Of a stretch of 5,820 nt of DNA, positions 1-5,820 are shown in pieces. This stretch comes from Pseudomonadota bacterium. Its GTDB lineage: Bacteria > Pseudomonadota > Gammaproteobacteria > Steroidobacterales > Rariloculaceae. The position numbers and the translations under genes were made by a program. Position 1 is the stretch's first letter; every line of letters begins with the position of its first letter. Under the pieces are notes generated by a model, which saw only the letters and a program-made list of their open reading frames with translations, searched no databases and had not been told where the DNA came from. The stretch is from the NCBI GenBank assembly GCA_009843005.1, contig VYEH01000432.1:1-5820 (forward strand). The letters run 5' to 3'.

Positions 1-946
1 GTCATCGGCGCCTGGGTGCGACTGACGGACGCCGGTCTGGGCTGCCCCGACTGGCCGGGCTGCTACGGGCAACTCATCGTTACCGAGAGCACCCGGGAGG
101 CGGCCGAGGCATTCCCGGAGCGGCCGCTGGACGTGGGCAAGGCGTGGCGGGAAATGATCCACCGCTACCTGGCCACGGGACTCGGTCTGCTGTGCGTGAT
201 CATGGCAGGGCTTGCCTGGGCCAACCGGCGAGATCCCGAACAACCCACGCGACTTGCCTACATCCTGCTCGCGCTCGTGATTTTCCAGGGATTGCTGGGC
301 ATGTGGACAGTCACGCTGCTCCTTCAGCCGGTGATTGTGATGGCGCAACTGGGTCGGTCTGGCAACGCTGGGTATGCTGTTCTGGCTCGGGGAGTGGCGT
401 CGCCTGCTATCGTCCCGAGGCGGGTTGCACTCGCCGGAACATGAAGCACGCGCCGAATCGCCCGGGCTTGCGCGCGCCGGCATTGCCGCGCTGCTCATTC
501 TGCTCCTGCAAATCGCCCTCGGCGGCTGGACGAGCGCCAACTACGCGGCGCTGGCCTGCCCGGACTTCCCCACCTGCCAGACCCGCTGGTGGCCGCCGGT
601 GACCGACTTCCGCGAAGGTTTCGTGCTCTGGCGTGAATTGGGCGTGGACTACGAGGGCGGAGTGTTGGACAATCCCGCCCGGGTCGCGATCCACTTCAGC
701 CACCGGCTCGGCGCCATCGCGGCGCCGGCGATTCTGGGGCTGCTGGGATGGATTATGCTCCGGCGGCCCCGGCTGAGGCCAGACGGCATCGCAGTCCTGG
801 GCGCGCTCGGGGTGCAGTTGATTCTCGGCGCGAGCATCATCATCTACGGTGTTCCCCTGGCTGTCGCCGTTGCGCACAACGGGGTGGCGGCACTGTTGCT
901 TTTGGCGGTTCTGAATGCAAACCAGAGAATTGGACATTACCGGTGA
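1..946 (+). pseudogene. ctaA: COX15/CtaA haem A synthase, 5' cut by window edge, frameshifted
   Basis: Integral membrane enzyme that oxidises the C8 methyl of haem O to the formyl group of haem A for aa3-type cytochrome oxidase. The start lies left of the window. Frame 1 reads from base 1 (VIGAWVRLTDAGLG) to a stop at 442-444; homology then moves to frame 2, which is open from 341 and ends at 946. Each half carries a Cys-x5-Cys loop (CPDWPGC, Cys codons 43 and 61; CPDFPTC, Cys codons 557 and 575). Haem-ligand-type histidines are His at 160 (MIHRY), His at 701 (HFSHR) and His at 875 (AVAHN). The fourth, expected in the MAHL motif, is Gln (codon 346, MAQL). At least six further hydrophobic segments are visible. 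The last 32 bases overlap ctaB. Family assignment is firm; whether the break is a mutation or a sequence error cannot be told here. If real, the fragments would be non-functional, since both halves are needed. Confidence 0.9.
341..373 (+). other. Frameshift site inside the haem A synthase gene
   Basis: Frame 1 fits the family through VIVMAQL (331-351) and then turns into unrelated residues up to its stop at 442-444. Frame 2 is closed by TGA at 332-334 and 338-340, and fits from about 356 onward (GLATLG, then MLFWLGEW from 374). The change lies between these points. Dropping one base, for example C355, gives MAQLGGLATLGMLFWL, a good match to the family; a loss of two bases is the alternative. 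No slippery heptamer or following stem-loop that would suggest programmed frameshifting is evident. Confidence 0.8.
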
Positions 947-1829
947 GCGCGTTCCCGCCCGGTGGCGGGACTACTATGCGCTGACCAAGCCGGGCGTCGT
1001 CAGGCTCCTGGTGTTCACGGCCATCGTGGGCATGTTGCTGGCGCAACCCGGGATGGTCACGTGGCAGATTCTGCTCTTCGCCAGTCTGGGCATCGGGCTT
1101 GCCTCGGCCTGCGGCGCGACCCTGAACCACGTGCTCGACCAGCGACTGGACGCGAAGATGACCAGGACGCGCCACCGCCCCCTGCCCACCGGGCGGATCG
1201 AGGAGCGCGATGCCATCGCCTTTGCCATGGTGCTGGGCCTCGTGGGCATCTGCATCCTGGTTCTGTTCGTGAACCCGCTGACCGCGGCGCTGACCTTTGT
1301 CTCCATGGTGGGGTACGCGGTGGTGTACACCGTCTACCTGAAGCGGGCCACACCCCAGAACATCGTCATCGGCGGGGCAGCCGGCGCGGCGCCGCCCTTG
1401 CTGGGCTGGACGGCGGTGACCAACGAAATCAGCGGTTATGCCCTGCTGCTCTTCCTGATCGTATTCACCTGGACTCCGCCGCACTTCTGGGCGCTTGCGG
1501 TGGCCCGCAAGGAAGACTACGCCCGCGCCGGCGTGCCGATGCTGCCGGTCACCCACGGTCCCGAGTTCACCAAGTCATTCGTGCTGTACTACACCTGCCT
1601 GCTGGTGCTGATCACCCTGCTCCCCTACCTGACAGGCATGAGCGGTATCCTGTACCTGTTTGCCGCGCTGCTGCTGGGGGGCGGATTTCTCTGGCACGGC
1701 ATCCGCCTGAAGTACGCCGACGACGGCAAGATGGCCATGAAGACGTTCAACTATTCCATCACGTACCTGGCGGCGCTGTTCGGCTTCCTGCTTGTCGATC
1801 ACTACATTCCCGTCTTCTGGCCGGAGTAG
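915..1829 (+). CDS. ctaB: Protohaem IX farnesyltransferase (haem O synthase)
   Basis: UbiA-superfamily inner-membrane prenyltransferase (CtaB/CyoE) that transfers a farnesyl group from farnesyl diphosphate to the haem B vinyl group, giving haem O, the substrate of the upstream haem A synthase. The 304-residue product has the usual family length and opens with WRDYYALTKPGVVRLLVF. The first Asp-rich prenyl-diphosphate/Mg motif is at residues 71-89 (N71, D75, D79, M82, R84, T85, R88, P89). The second conserved block is residues 141-165 (YLKRATPQN, then GGAAGAAPPLLGW). WTPPHFW (186-192) and DYARAGVPMLPV (201-212) are further family signatures. About eight or nine hydrophobic segments are visible. 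ATG 915 is chosen because it gives a full N-terminus ahead of WRDYYALTKP; no strong ribosome binding site is seen, and the 32-base overlap with the haem A synthase reading frame suggests translational coupling. The frame is intact. Confidence 0.97.
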   Translation: MQTRELDITGERVPARWRDYYALTKPGVVRLLVFTAIVGMLLAQPGMVTWQILLFASLGIGLASACGATLNHVLDQRLDAKMTRTRHRPLPTGRIEERDAIAFAMVLGLVGICILVLFVNPLTAALTFVSMVGYAVVYTVYLKRATPQNIVIGGAAGAAPPLLGWTAVTNEISGYALLLFLIVFTWTPPHFWALAVARKEDYARAGVPMLPVTHGPEFTKSFVLYYTCLLVLITLLPYLTGMSGILYLFAALLLGGGFLWHGIRLKYADDGKMAMKTFNYSITYLAALFGFLLVDHYIPVFWPE

Positions 1830-1928
1830 CCGGGTGGCGGCGCATGGAAATGGCGTTCCTTCGCATCACCGCAGCGGCTCCGTTGCGATGACCGCCAGTC
1901 GAGCGAGTCCCTTCTCCCTGGATTCGAC
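1830..1928 (+). other. ctaB-uvrD intergenic gap with a GC-rich hairpin
   Basis: This 99-base gap has no gene I can support. An imperfect inverted repeat at 1870-1887 (CGCAGCG, loop GCTC, CGTTGCG) forms a 7-bp stem with one G-T wobble; three outer pairs (1864-1866 with 1888-1890) are possible across a bulge. No T-run follows, so it does not meet the pattern of an intrinsic terminator. I found neither a convincing -35/-10 pair nor a LexA-type CTGT-N8-ACAG box before uvrD. Confidence 0.4.
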
Positions 1929-4154
1929 GTGGACGTCACCGCAATTCTCGATCCGCTGAACGACGCGCAGCGCGAGGCGGTGACCACGCCTCCCGGAAAG
2001 CCTGTCCTCGTGCTCGCCGGGGCCGGAAGCGGCAAGACGCGGGTACTCGTGCATCGCATCGCCTGGCTGATCCTCGTCGGGGACGTCATGCCCCAGCATC
2101 TCTTCGCGGTCACCTTCACCAACAAGGCCGCCTGGGAAATGCGCTATCGGATCGAGGACCTGCTCGGCTTTCCGACGCGCCATTTCTGGATCGGCACATT
2201 TCACGGCCTGGCGCACCGGCTGCTGCGGATCCACTGGCGCGAGGCGGGCCTGGCGGAAGGCTTTCAGATCATCGATTCCCAGGATCAGTTGCGGATCATC
2301 AGCCGTATGCTGAAGGACCTCGGCCTCAACGACGGCGAATTCGAGCCGAAGGACATCCAGTGGTTCATCAACCGCCAGAAGGACGAAGGATTGCGCCCCG
2401 GGCGGGTTGACGACGAGGGTCGGGCTCAGCTCAGGCGGCTCATCGACCTCTATGCCCGCTACGAAAAGGTATGCGCCACGGCCTCGGTGGTCGACTTCGG
2501 CGAGCTGTTGCTGCGCACGCAGGAGATGCTCGCGGCCCGTCCGGAATTGCGGGAGCAGTACCAGCGGCGGTTCCGGCACGTCCTGGTGGATGAATTCCAG
2601 GACACCAACACGATCCAGTACCGATGGATGAGACTCCTGGCCGAATCGACCGGCGCGCCGTTCGTGGTGGGCGACGACGATCAGTCCATTTTCCGCTGGC
2701 GCGGGGCGCGGATGGAGCATCTGCAGGGTTTCCAGTACGACTTTGCCGGCACCCGCGTGGTGCGCCTGGAACAGAACTACCGGTCCACGGGCAACATTCT
2801 CAACGCCGCCAACGCCGTCATCGCCCACAACGCGATGCGCATGGGCAAGAATCTGTGGACCGCAGGCAAGGCGGGAGAACCCATCACGCTCTATGCAGCT
2901 CTGAACGAACACGACGAAGCGGACTTCGTGATCGAGCGCATCCGCGAATACCTGGCGGGCGGCCATCGGCGCGACGAAGCGGCGGTGCTTTACAGGTCCA
3001 ACGCCCAGTCCCGGGTGTTCGAAGAGGCGCTGCTGGCAGACGGTATTCCCTACCGCGTGTACGGGGGTCTTAGGTTCTTCGAGCGCGCCGAGATCAAGGA
3101 CGCGCTGGCCTACCTGCGCCTGATCGCCAACCGGCACGACGACGCTTCCTTCGACCGGGTGGTCAACATGCCGCCACGGGGAGTGGGCGCCAAGACGATG
3201 GAGGCGGTGCGCGCCCGGGCGGTGGACACCGGATCGAGCCTGTGGTCCGCCGCCATGGATTGCCTGCTGGACGGAAGCCTCGCAAGCCGCGCCAAAAAGG
3301 CGATAGAGGGCTTCCTGCAACTGGTGGATGGCCTGGCTGACGACACCGGGGACCTGGTTCTTCACGAACAGGTGAACCAGGTCATTCACGCCAGCGGACT
3401 TCTTGCCCATCACGGGCGCGCCGGCAACGAAACGGCGGAAGCCCGGGTCGAAAACCTGGAGGAACTGGTCAACTCGGCCCGCGGATTGATTCGCGACGAC
3501 GACTCCGAGCTGTCGCCGCTGGACGAATTCCTGTCGTACGCGGTGCTTGAATCCGGCGAAGCGCAGGCCGGCGCCGACGAGGAAGCCGTCCAGCTCATGA
3601 CCCTGCACTCGGCCAAGGGGCTGGAGTTCCCGCTGGTCTTCGTGTGCGGGCTTGAGGAGGGACTGTTCCCACACTCGCGCTCCATCGACGACGTCGGCGG
3701 GCTGGAAGAGGAGCGACGGCTGTGCTACGTGGGCCTGACCCGGGCGCGAACGAAGCTGTACCTGACCCACGCCGAACAGCGCCGATTGCATGGCAACTAC
3801 CGATTCACCACCCCATCCCGGTTCATCCGCGAGATTCCCCGCAACCTGCTGGAGGACATGGGGCAGCGGATGTCGGTGTCCCGGCCTGTCTACCGACGCG
3901 AACCGCAACCAGAGCGGTTTGGCGGGCGCTTCGCCGAACGCTCCGGCGCTCGTTACCGCGCCATGTCCGGCGCCCCGATTGGCGGCGTTGACCCGCCCAT
4001 GAAACTGGGTCAGCGCGTGCACCACGGCAAGTTCGGAGACGGCGTCGTGCTCGCCTGGGAGGGCAGCGGCTCGCATGCCCGGGTGCAGGTGAACTTCGAA
4101 ACCGCCGGCACCAAGTGGCTGGTGCTGGCCTACGCCAACCTGGAGCTGATGTAA
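1929..4154 (+). CDS. uvrD: DNA helicase II, UvrD
   Basis: SF1A 3'-5' DNA helicase that removes the UvrC-incised strand in nucleotide excision repair, unwinds in MutHLS mismatch repair, and strips proteins from DNA. Visible motifs: Q-motif Gln14; Walker A GAGSGKT 31-37; motif Ia TFTNKAA; TFHGLAHRLLR; Walker B DEFQDTN 221-227; motif III GDDDQSIFRWRGA 248-260 (E. coli has SIYGWRGA); motif IV LEQNYRST 280-287; motif V TLHSAKGLEF 558-567; motif VI EEERRLCYVGLTRAR 593-607. From about residue 688, KLGQRVHHGKFGDG to WLVLAYANLEL matches the C-terminal Tudor-like RNA-polymerase-binding domain of UvrD/PcrA. At 741 residues it is slightly longer than the 720-residue E. coli protein. The GTG start is chosen because MDV followed by LNDAQREAV matches the E. 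coli N-terminus and no in-frame ATG lies close upstream; the ribosome binding site is weak (TGGA, 1919-1922). UvrD fits better than Rep or PcrA by both termini. The frame is intact. Confidence 0.97.
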   Translation: MDVTAILDPLNDAQREAVTTPPGKPVLVLAGAGSGKTRVLVHRIAWLILVGDVMPQHLFAVTFTNKAAWEMRYRIEDLLGFPTRHFWIGTFHGLAHRLLRIHWREAGLAEGFQIIDSQDQLRIISRMLKDLGLNDGEFEPKDIQWFINRQKDEGLRPGRVDDEGRAQLRRLIDLYARYEKVCATASVVDFGELLLRTQEMLAARPELREQYQRRFRHVLVDEFQDTNTIQYRWMRLLAESTGAPFVVGDDDQSIFRWRGARMEHLQGFQYDFAGTRVVRLEQNYRSTGNILNAANAVIAHNAMRMGKNLWTAGKAGEPITLYAALNEHDEADFVIERIREYLAGGHRRDEAAVLYRSNAQSRVFEEALLADGIPYRVYGGLRFFERAEIKDALAYLRLIANRHDDASFDRVVNMPPRGVGAKTMEAVRARAVDTGSSLWSAAMDCLLDGSLASRAKKAIEGFLQLVDGLADDTGDLVLHEQVNQVIHASGLLAHHGRAGNETAEARVENLEELVNSARGLIRDDDSELSPLDEFLSYAVLESGEAQAGADEEAVQLMTLHSAKGLEFPLVFVCGLEEGLFPHSRSIDDVGGLEEERRLCYVGLTRARTKLYLTHAEQRRLHGNYRFTTPSRFIREIPRNLLEDMGQRMSVSRPVYRREPQPERFGGRFAERSGARYRAMSGAPIGGVDPPMKLGQRVHHGKFGDGVVLAWEGSGSHARVQVNFETAGTKWLVLAYANLELM

Positions 4155-4218
4155 ACTAGGGACCCTTACCTCGGTCTGAGATGGCAGGTCCTGACGCCGA
4201 CTCCATCGTCATCCCACT
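4155..4218 (+). other. uvrD-trkA intergenic gap
   Basis: A 64-base gap. The only symmetry I see is a short CAGG-T-CCTG palindrome at about 4185-4193, too tight to form a hairpin. There is no T-tract terminator, no good -35/-10 pair, and no purine-rich ribosome binding site just before the trkA ATG (the bases are CATCGTCATCCCACT). Read-through from uvrD into trkA is possible. Confidence 0.4.
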
Positions 4219-5580
4219 ATGAAAATCCTGATTCTGGGTGCGGGGCAGGTCGGTACCACGGCAGCCTACAGTCTCGCCCGGGAAGAGGCCAACGAGGTCA
4301 CCATCGTCGACCGCGATCCGGACAAACTGCGCGAGTTTCAGGAGCGGCTGGATGCGCGCACCGTCCTCGGCCACGCCGCCCACCCCGACGTGCTCGAGCG
4401 AGCGGGGGCGGGCGATGCGGAAATGATCATCGCGCTGACCAACAGCGACGAAATCAACATGGTGGCCTGCCAGGTTGCCGGCAGCCTCTTCGAAACCCCG
4501 CGCAAGATCGCAAGAATCCGGTCTCGCGAGTACGCCAAGCACCGCTCGCTGTTCCGGCCAGACGGCATTCCGGTGGACATCATCATCAGCCCGGCGCAAC
4601 TGGTGACGACCCATATTGACGAACTCATCGACTTTCCAGGCGCGCTGCAGGTACTGGAATTCTCCGAGGGCCGGGTCAGGCTGGTGGCGGCCCGGGCTCA
4701 CGAGCGGGGCGCCCTGATCAATCGGCCGCTCCGGGAACTCCCGGAACATATTCCAAACGTCGAGTGCAGAGTCGCTGCGATCTACCGCGATGGCAGCAGC
4801 ATCCTGCCGGATGGGGATACCGTGGTCAGGGAAGACGACGAGGTCTTTTTCGTCGCCGCCCGCAAGGACATCCAGGCGGTGCTCAGCGAGGTGCGCGGTC
4901 CGGACGACCCCATCCGGCGCGTGGTCATCGCCGGCGGGGGCAACATCGGCATGCGGCTCGCCGCCGCGCTCGAAGACTCCAACCAGGTAAAGGTCATCGA
5001 ACGAAACTACGAGCGGGCGCGGCGAATCTCCGAGCGGCTCGACAAGGCCATCGTGCTCCATGGCGACGCGACCGACGAGAACCTGCTGCTGGAGGAAAAT
5101 ATCGACCGCACGGACGTCTTCGTCGCCGTGACCAATGCCGAGGAGGCCAATATCCTGTCGGCCATGCTGGCCAGGAGAATCGGAGCCAACAAGGTCATGG
5201 CCCTGATCAACAAGCCGGCATACGCCGATCTGGCTGCCACCGGGACCATCGACATCGCAATATCCCCGCACCAGATCACGCTGGGTTCGCTGCTGGCTCA
5301 TGTTCGCAGGGGCGATGTGGTGAAGGTGCACGCGCTCCGTCACGGCGCCGCGGAGGCTATCGAAGCCGTTGCCCACGGGGATTTCCGCGAATCCCGCGTC
5401 GTGGGTCGCGCCATCGCGGAAATCCGGCCCCGGGGTGCGACGATCAGCGCGATCGTTCGCGGCGAGGACGTGTTGATGGCGCATCACGACACGGTGATCG
5501 AGGAGGGCGATCATGTCATCCTGTTCGTTGCCGATCGGCGGCAGATCGACGAAGTGGAACGGCTTTTCGAAGTCGACTAG
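4219..5580 (+). CDS. trkA: Trk system potassium uptake protein TrkA
   Basis: Cytoplasmic, membrane-associated NAD(H)-binding regulator that gates the TrkH/TrkG potassium channel. The 453-residue product (E. coli TrkA is 458) is two RCK units fused. Unit 1: TrkA_N Rossmann fold with GAGQVG (7-12) and ribose-binding Asp31 (TIVDRD), then a TrkA_C domain at roughly 135-220. Unit 2: Rossmann fold with GGGNIG (239-244) and acidic Glu261 (KVIERN), GDATDENLL at 282-290, then a C-terminal TrkA_C domain ending in DEVERLFEVD. The halves repeat visibly (TNSDEINMVAC against TNAEEANILSAM). NMVACQVAGSLF, GALQVLEF and AVAHGDFRESRVVGRAI are close to the E. coli protein. ATG 4219 starts exactly at the family N-terminus MKILILGAGQVG. 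No trkH, trkG or trkI is in the window, and trkA here sits between uvrD and an efflux gene. The frame is intact; confidence is very high. Confidence 0.97.
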   Translation: MKILILGAGQVGTTAAYSLAREEANEVTIVDRDPDKLREFQERLDARTVLGHAAHPDVLERAGAGDAEMIIALTNSDEINMVACQVAGSLFETPRKIARIRSREYAKHRSLFRPDGIPVDIIISPAQLVTTHIDELIDFPGALQVLEFSEGRVRLVAARAHERGALINRPLRELPEHIPNVECRVAAIYRDGSSILPDGDTVVREDDEVFFVAARKDIQAVLSEVRGPDDPIRRVVIAGGGNIGMRLAAALEDSNQVKVIERNYERARRISERLDKAIVLHGDATDENLLLEENIDRTDVFVAVTNAEEANILSAMLARRIGANKVMALINKPAYADLAATGTIDIAISPHQITLGSLLAHVRRGDVVKVHALRHGAAEAIEAVAHGDFRESRVVGRAIAEIRPRGATISAIVRGEDVLMAHHDTVIEEGDHVILFVADRRQIDEVERLFEVD

Positions 5581-5589
5581 TGTTAGAAT
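5581..5589 (+). promoter_or_regulatory. Candidate extended -10 promoter element
   Basis: The bases directly after the trkA stop codon read TGTTAGAAT, a match to the extended -10 pattern TGnTATAAT with one difference in the hexamer (TAGAAT). It would start transcription near 5595-5597, just before every candidate start of the following lipoprotein gene. No good -35 hexamer is visible (GCTTTT/CTTTTC around 5562-5568 is poor), but extended -10 promoters often depend little on it. This is pattern recognition only; single short matches are frequent by chance, although less so in DNA this GC-rich. Confidence 0.35.
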
Positions 5590-5619
5590 CCCTGTCCGGC
5601 AGGATTGGATCGTAAACCA

Positions 5620-5820
5620 TTGAATTTGCCCAATAATGCAGTGGTCGCGCCGCTCTTTCCGGCACTCGCCGGAGCTTGTCTTGCCGCCTGTTCCATGCTG
5701 CCGACACCACCGGTTTCCGAATCGGCAACGGACTTGACCGACGAATTTTCCGCAAGCGCCGATACAGGCTCCCACGATCCGTTTGAATGGTGGAAGTCGT
5801 TTGACGACCCGGTCCTCGAC
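5620..5820 (+). CDS. RND-type efflux outer membrane lipoprotein (NodT/OprM-like), 5' part
   Basis: Likely outer membrane factor of the TolC superfamily, lipid-anchored NodT/OprM/CusC type, forming the trimeric exit duct of a tripartite efflux pump. The frame is open from 5587 past the right edge. It shows a hydrophobic stretch, a lipobox LAAC (Cys codon 5689-5691), a low-complexity linker rich in Ser, Asp, Thr and Pro, then DPFEWWKSFDDPVLD (5779-5820), which matches the family's N-terminal WW-x2-F-x-DP-x-LD signature. No ATG precedes the lipobox in this frame. Candidates are TTG 5605 (adds Arg and Lys to the signal peptide but has no spaced ribosome binding site), TTG 5620 (Cys24, listed here) and GTG 5641 (Cys17). 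An ATG at 5636 in frame 2 is discussed in the findings. The pump's membrane-fusion and RND genes would have to lie outside the window. The family call rests on about 15 residues plus the lipobox; the start is uncertain. Confidence 0.7.
   Translation, partial: MNLPNNAVVAPLFPALAGACLAACSMLPTPPVSESATDLTDEFSASADTGSHDPFEWWKSFDDPVLD

Noticed and set aside
341..373. Programmed ribosomal frameshift in the haem A synthase gene
   Set aside because: There is no slippery sequence, no evident downstream stem-loop, and no known family precedent; mutation or sequence error is simpler.
840..1556. Open reading frame of 238 codons on the minus strand opposite ctaB
   Set aside because: Low-complexity His/Gln/Arg/Gly-rich translation opposite a membrane protein gene with all its family motifs; a shadow frame.
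1830..1928. LexA (SOS) operator upstream of uvrD
   Set aside because: E. coli uvrD is SOS-regulated, so I looked for CTGT-N8-ACAG and close variants; none is present in this gap.
1866..4076. Open reading frame of 736 codons on the minus strand opposite uvrD
   Set aside because: It lies almost entirely antisense to a gene with every UvrD motif. Its translation is rich in His, Gln, Arg, Val and Pro with no recognisable domain, as expected for a mirror frame in GC-rich DNA with strong third-position bias.
5591..5603. Intrinsic terminator after trkA (CCTG-TCCGG-CAGG)
   Set aside because: The stem is only four base pairs and no T-run follows.
4156..5775. Open reading frame of 539 codons on the minus strand opposite trkA
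   Set aside because: Antisense to the clearly real trkA and spanning the start of the next gene; no family is recognisable in the translation, and composition explains its length.
1..5820. CRISPR array, tRNA/rRNA gene, insertion sequence, attachment site or toxin-antitoxin pair
   Set aside because: Coding genes fill nearly the whole window; I saw no spaced direct repeats, terminal inverted repeats, transposase motifs or tRNA-like folds in the short gaps.

Overview
The window is GC-rich, densely coded DNA with every recognisable gene on the + strand. It most likely comes from a gammaproteobacterium or a close relative. Inference: the helicase follows the Escherichia coli UvrD pattern from its first residues (MDV, then LNDAQREAV) to a matching C-terminal domain. 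The potassium regulator is the long two-halved TrkA of E. coli type, and the haem genes are of the proteobacterial cytochrome-oxidase type. I have no search result behind this placement.

Layout. Positions 1-946 hold the 3' part of a COX15/CtaA haem A synthase. It enters from the left edge and its reading frame is broken near 350-373. Positions 915-1829 hold ctaB (cyoE), the protohaem IX farnesyltransferase, which overlaps the end of the previous gene. A 99-base gap with one GC-rich hairpin follows. Positions 1929-4154 hold uvrD, the DNA repair helicase II, with a GTG start. After a 64-base gap comes trkA at 4219-5580, the NAD-binding regulator of Trk potassium uptake. At the right edge, from about 5605-5641, an outer-membrane lipoprotein of the NodT/OprM type (RND-type efflux outer membrane factor) begins and runs off the window.

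How they work together. CtaB makes haem O from haem B, and the COX15-type enzyme oxidises haem O to haem A for aa3-type cytochrome c oxidase, so the first two genes form one short pathway and probably one transcript. uvrD, trkA and the efflux gene have no functional link to it or to each other that the sequence shows. They look like co-oriented housekeeping neighbours, and a promoter-like extended -10 motif at the trkA stop codon suggests the efflux gene begins its own unit.

I see no undescribed system here. The points that deserve a second look are the frameshift in the haem A synthase, which coincides with a Gln where the family has a conserved His, and the ATG-less start of the efflux lipoprotein, where a one-base correction would give a classic signal peptide. 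Both could be real mutations or sequence errors.
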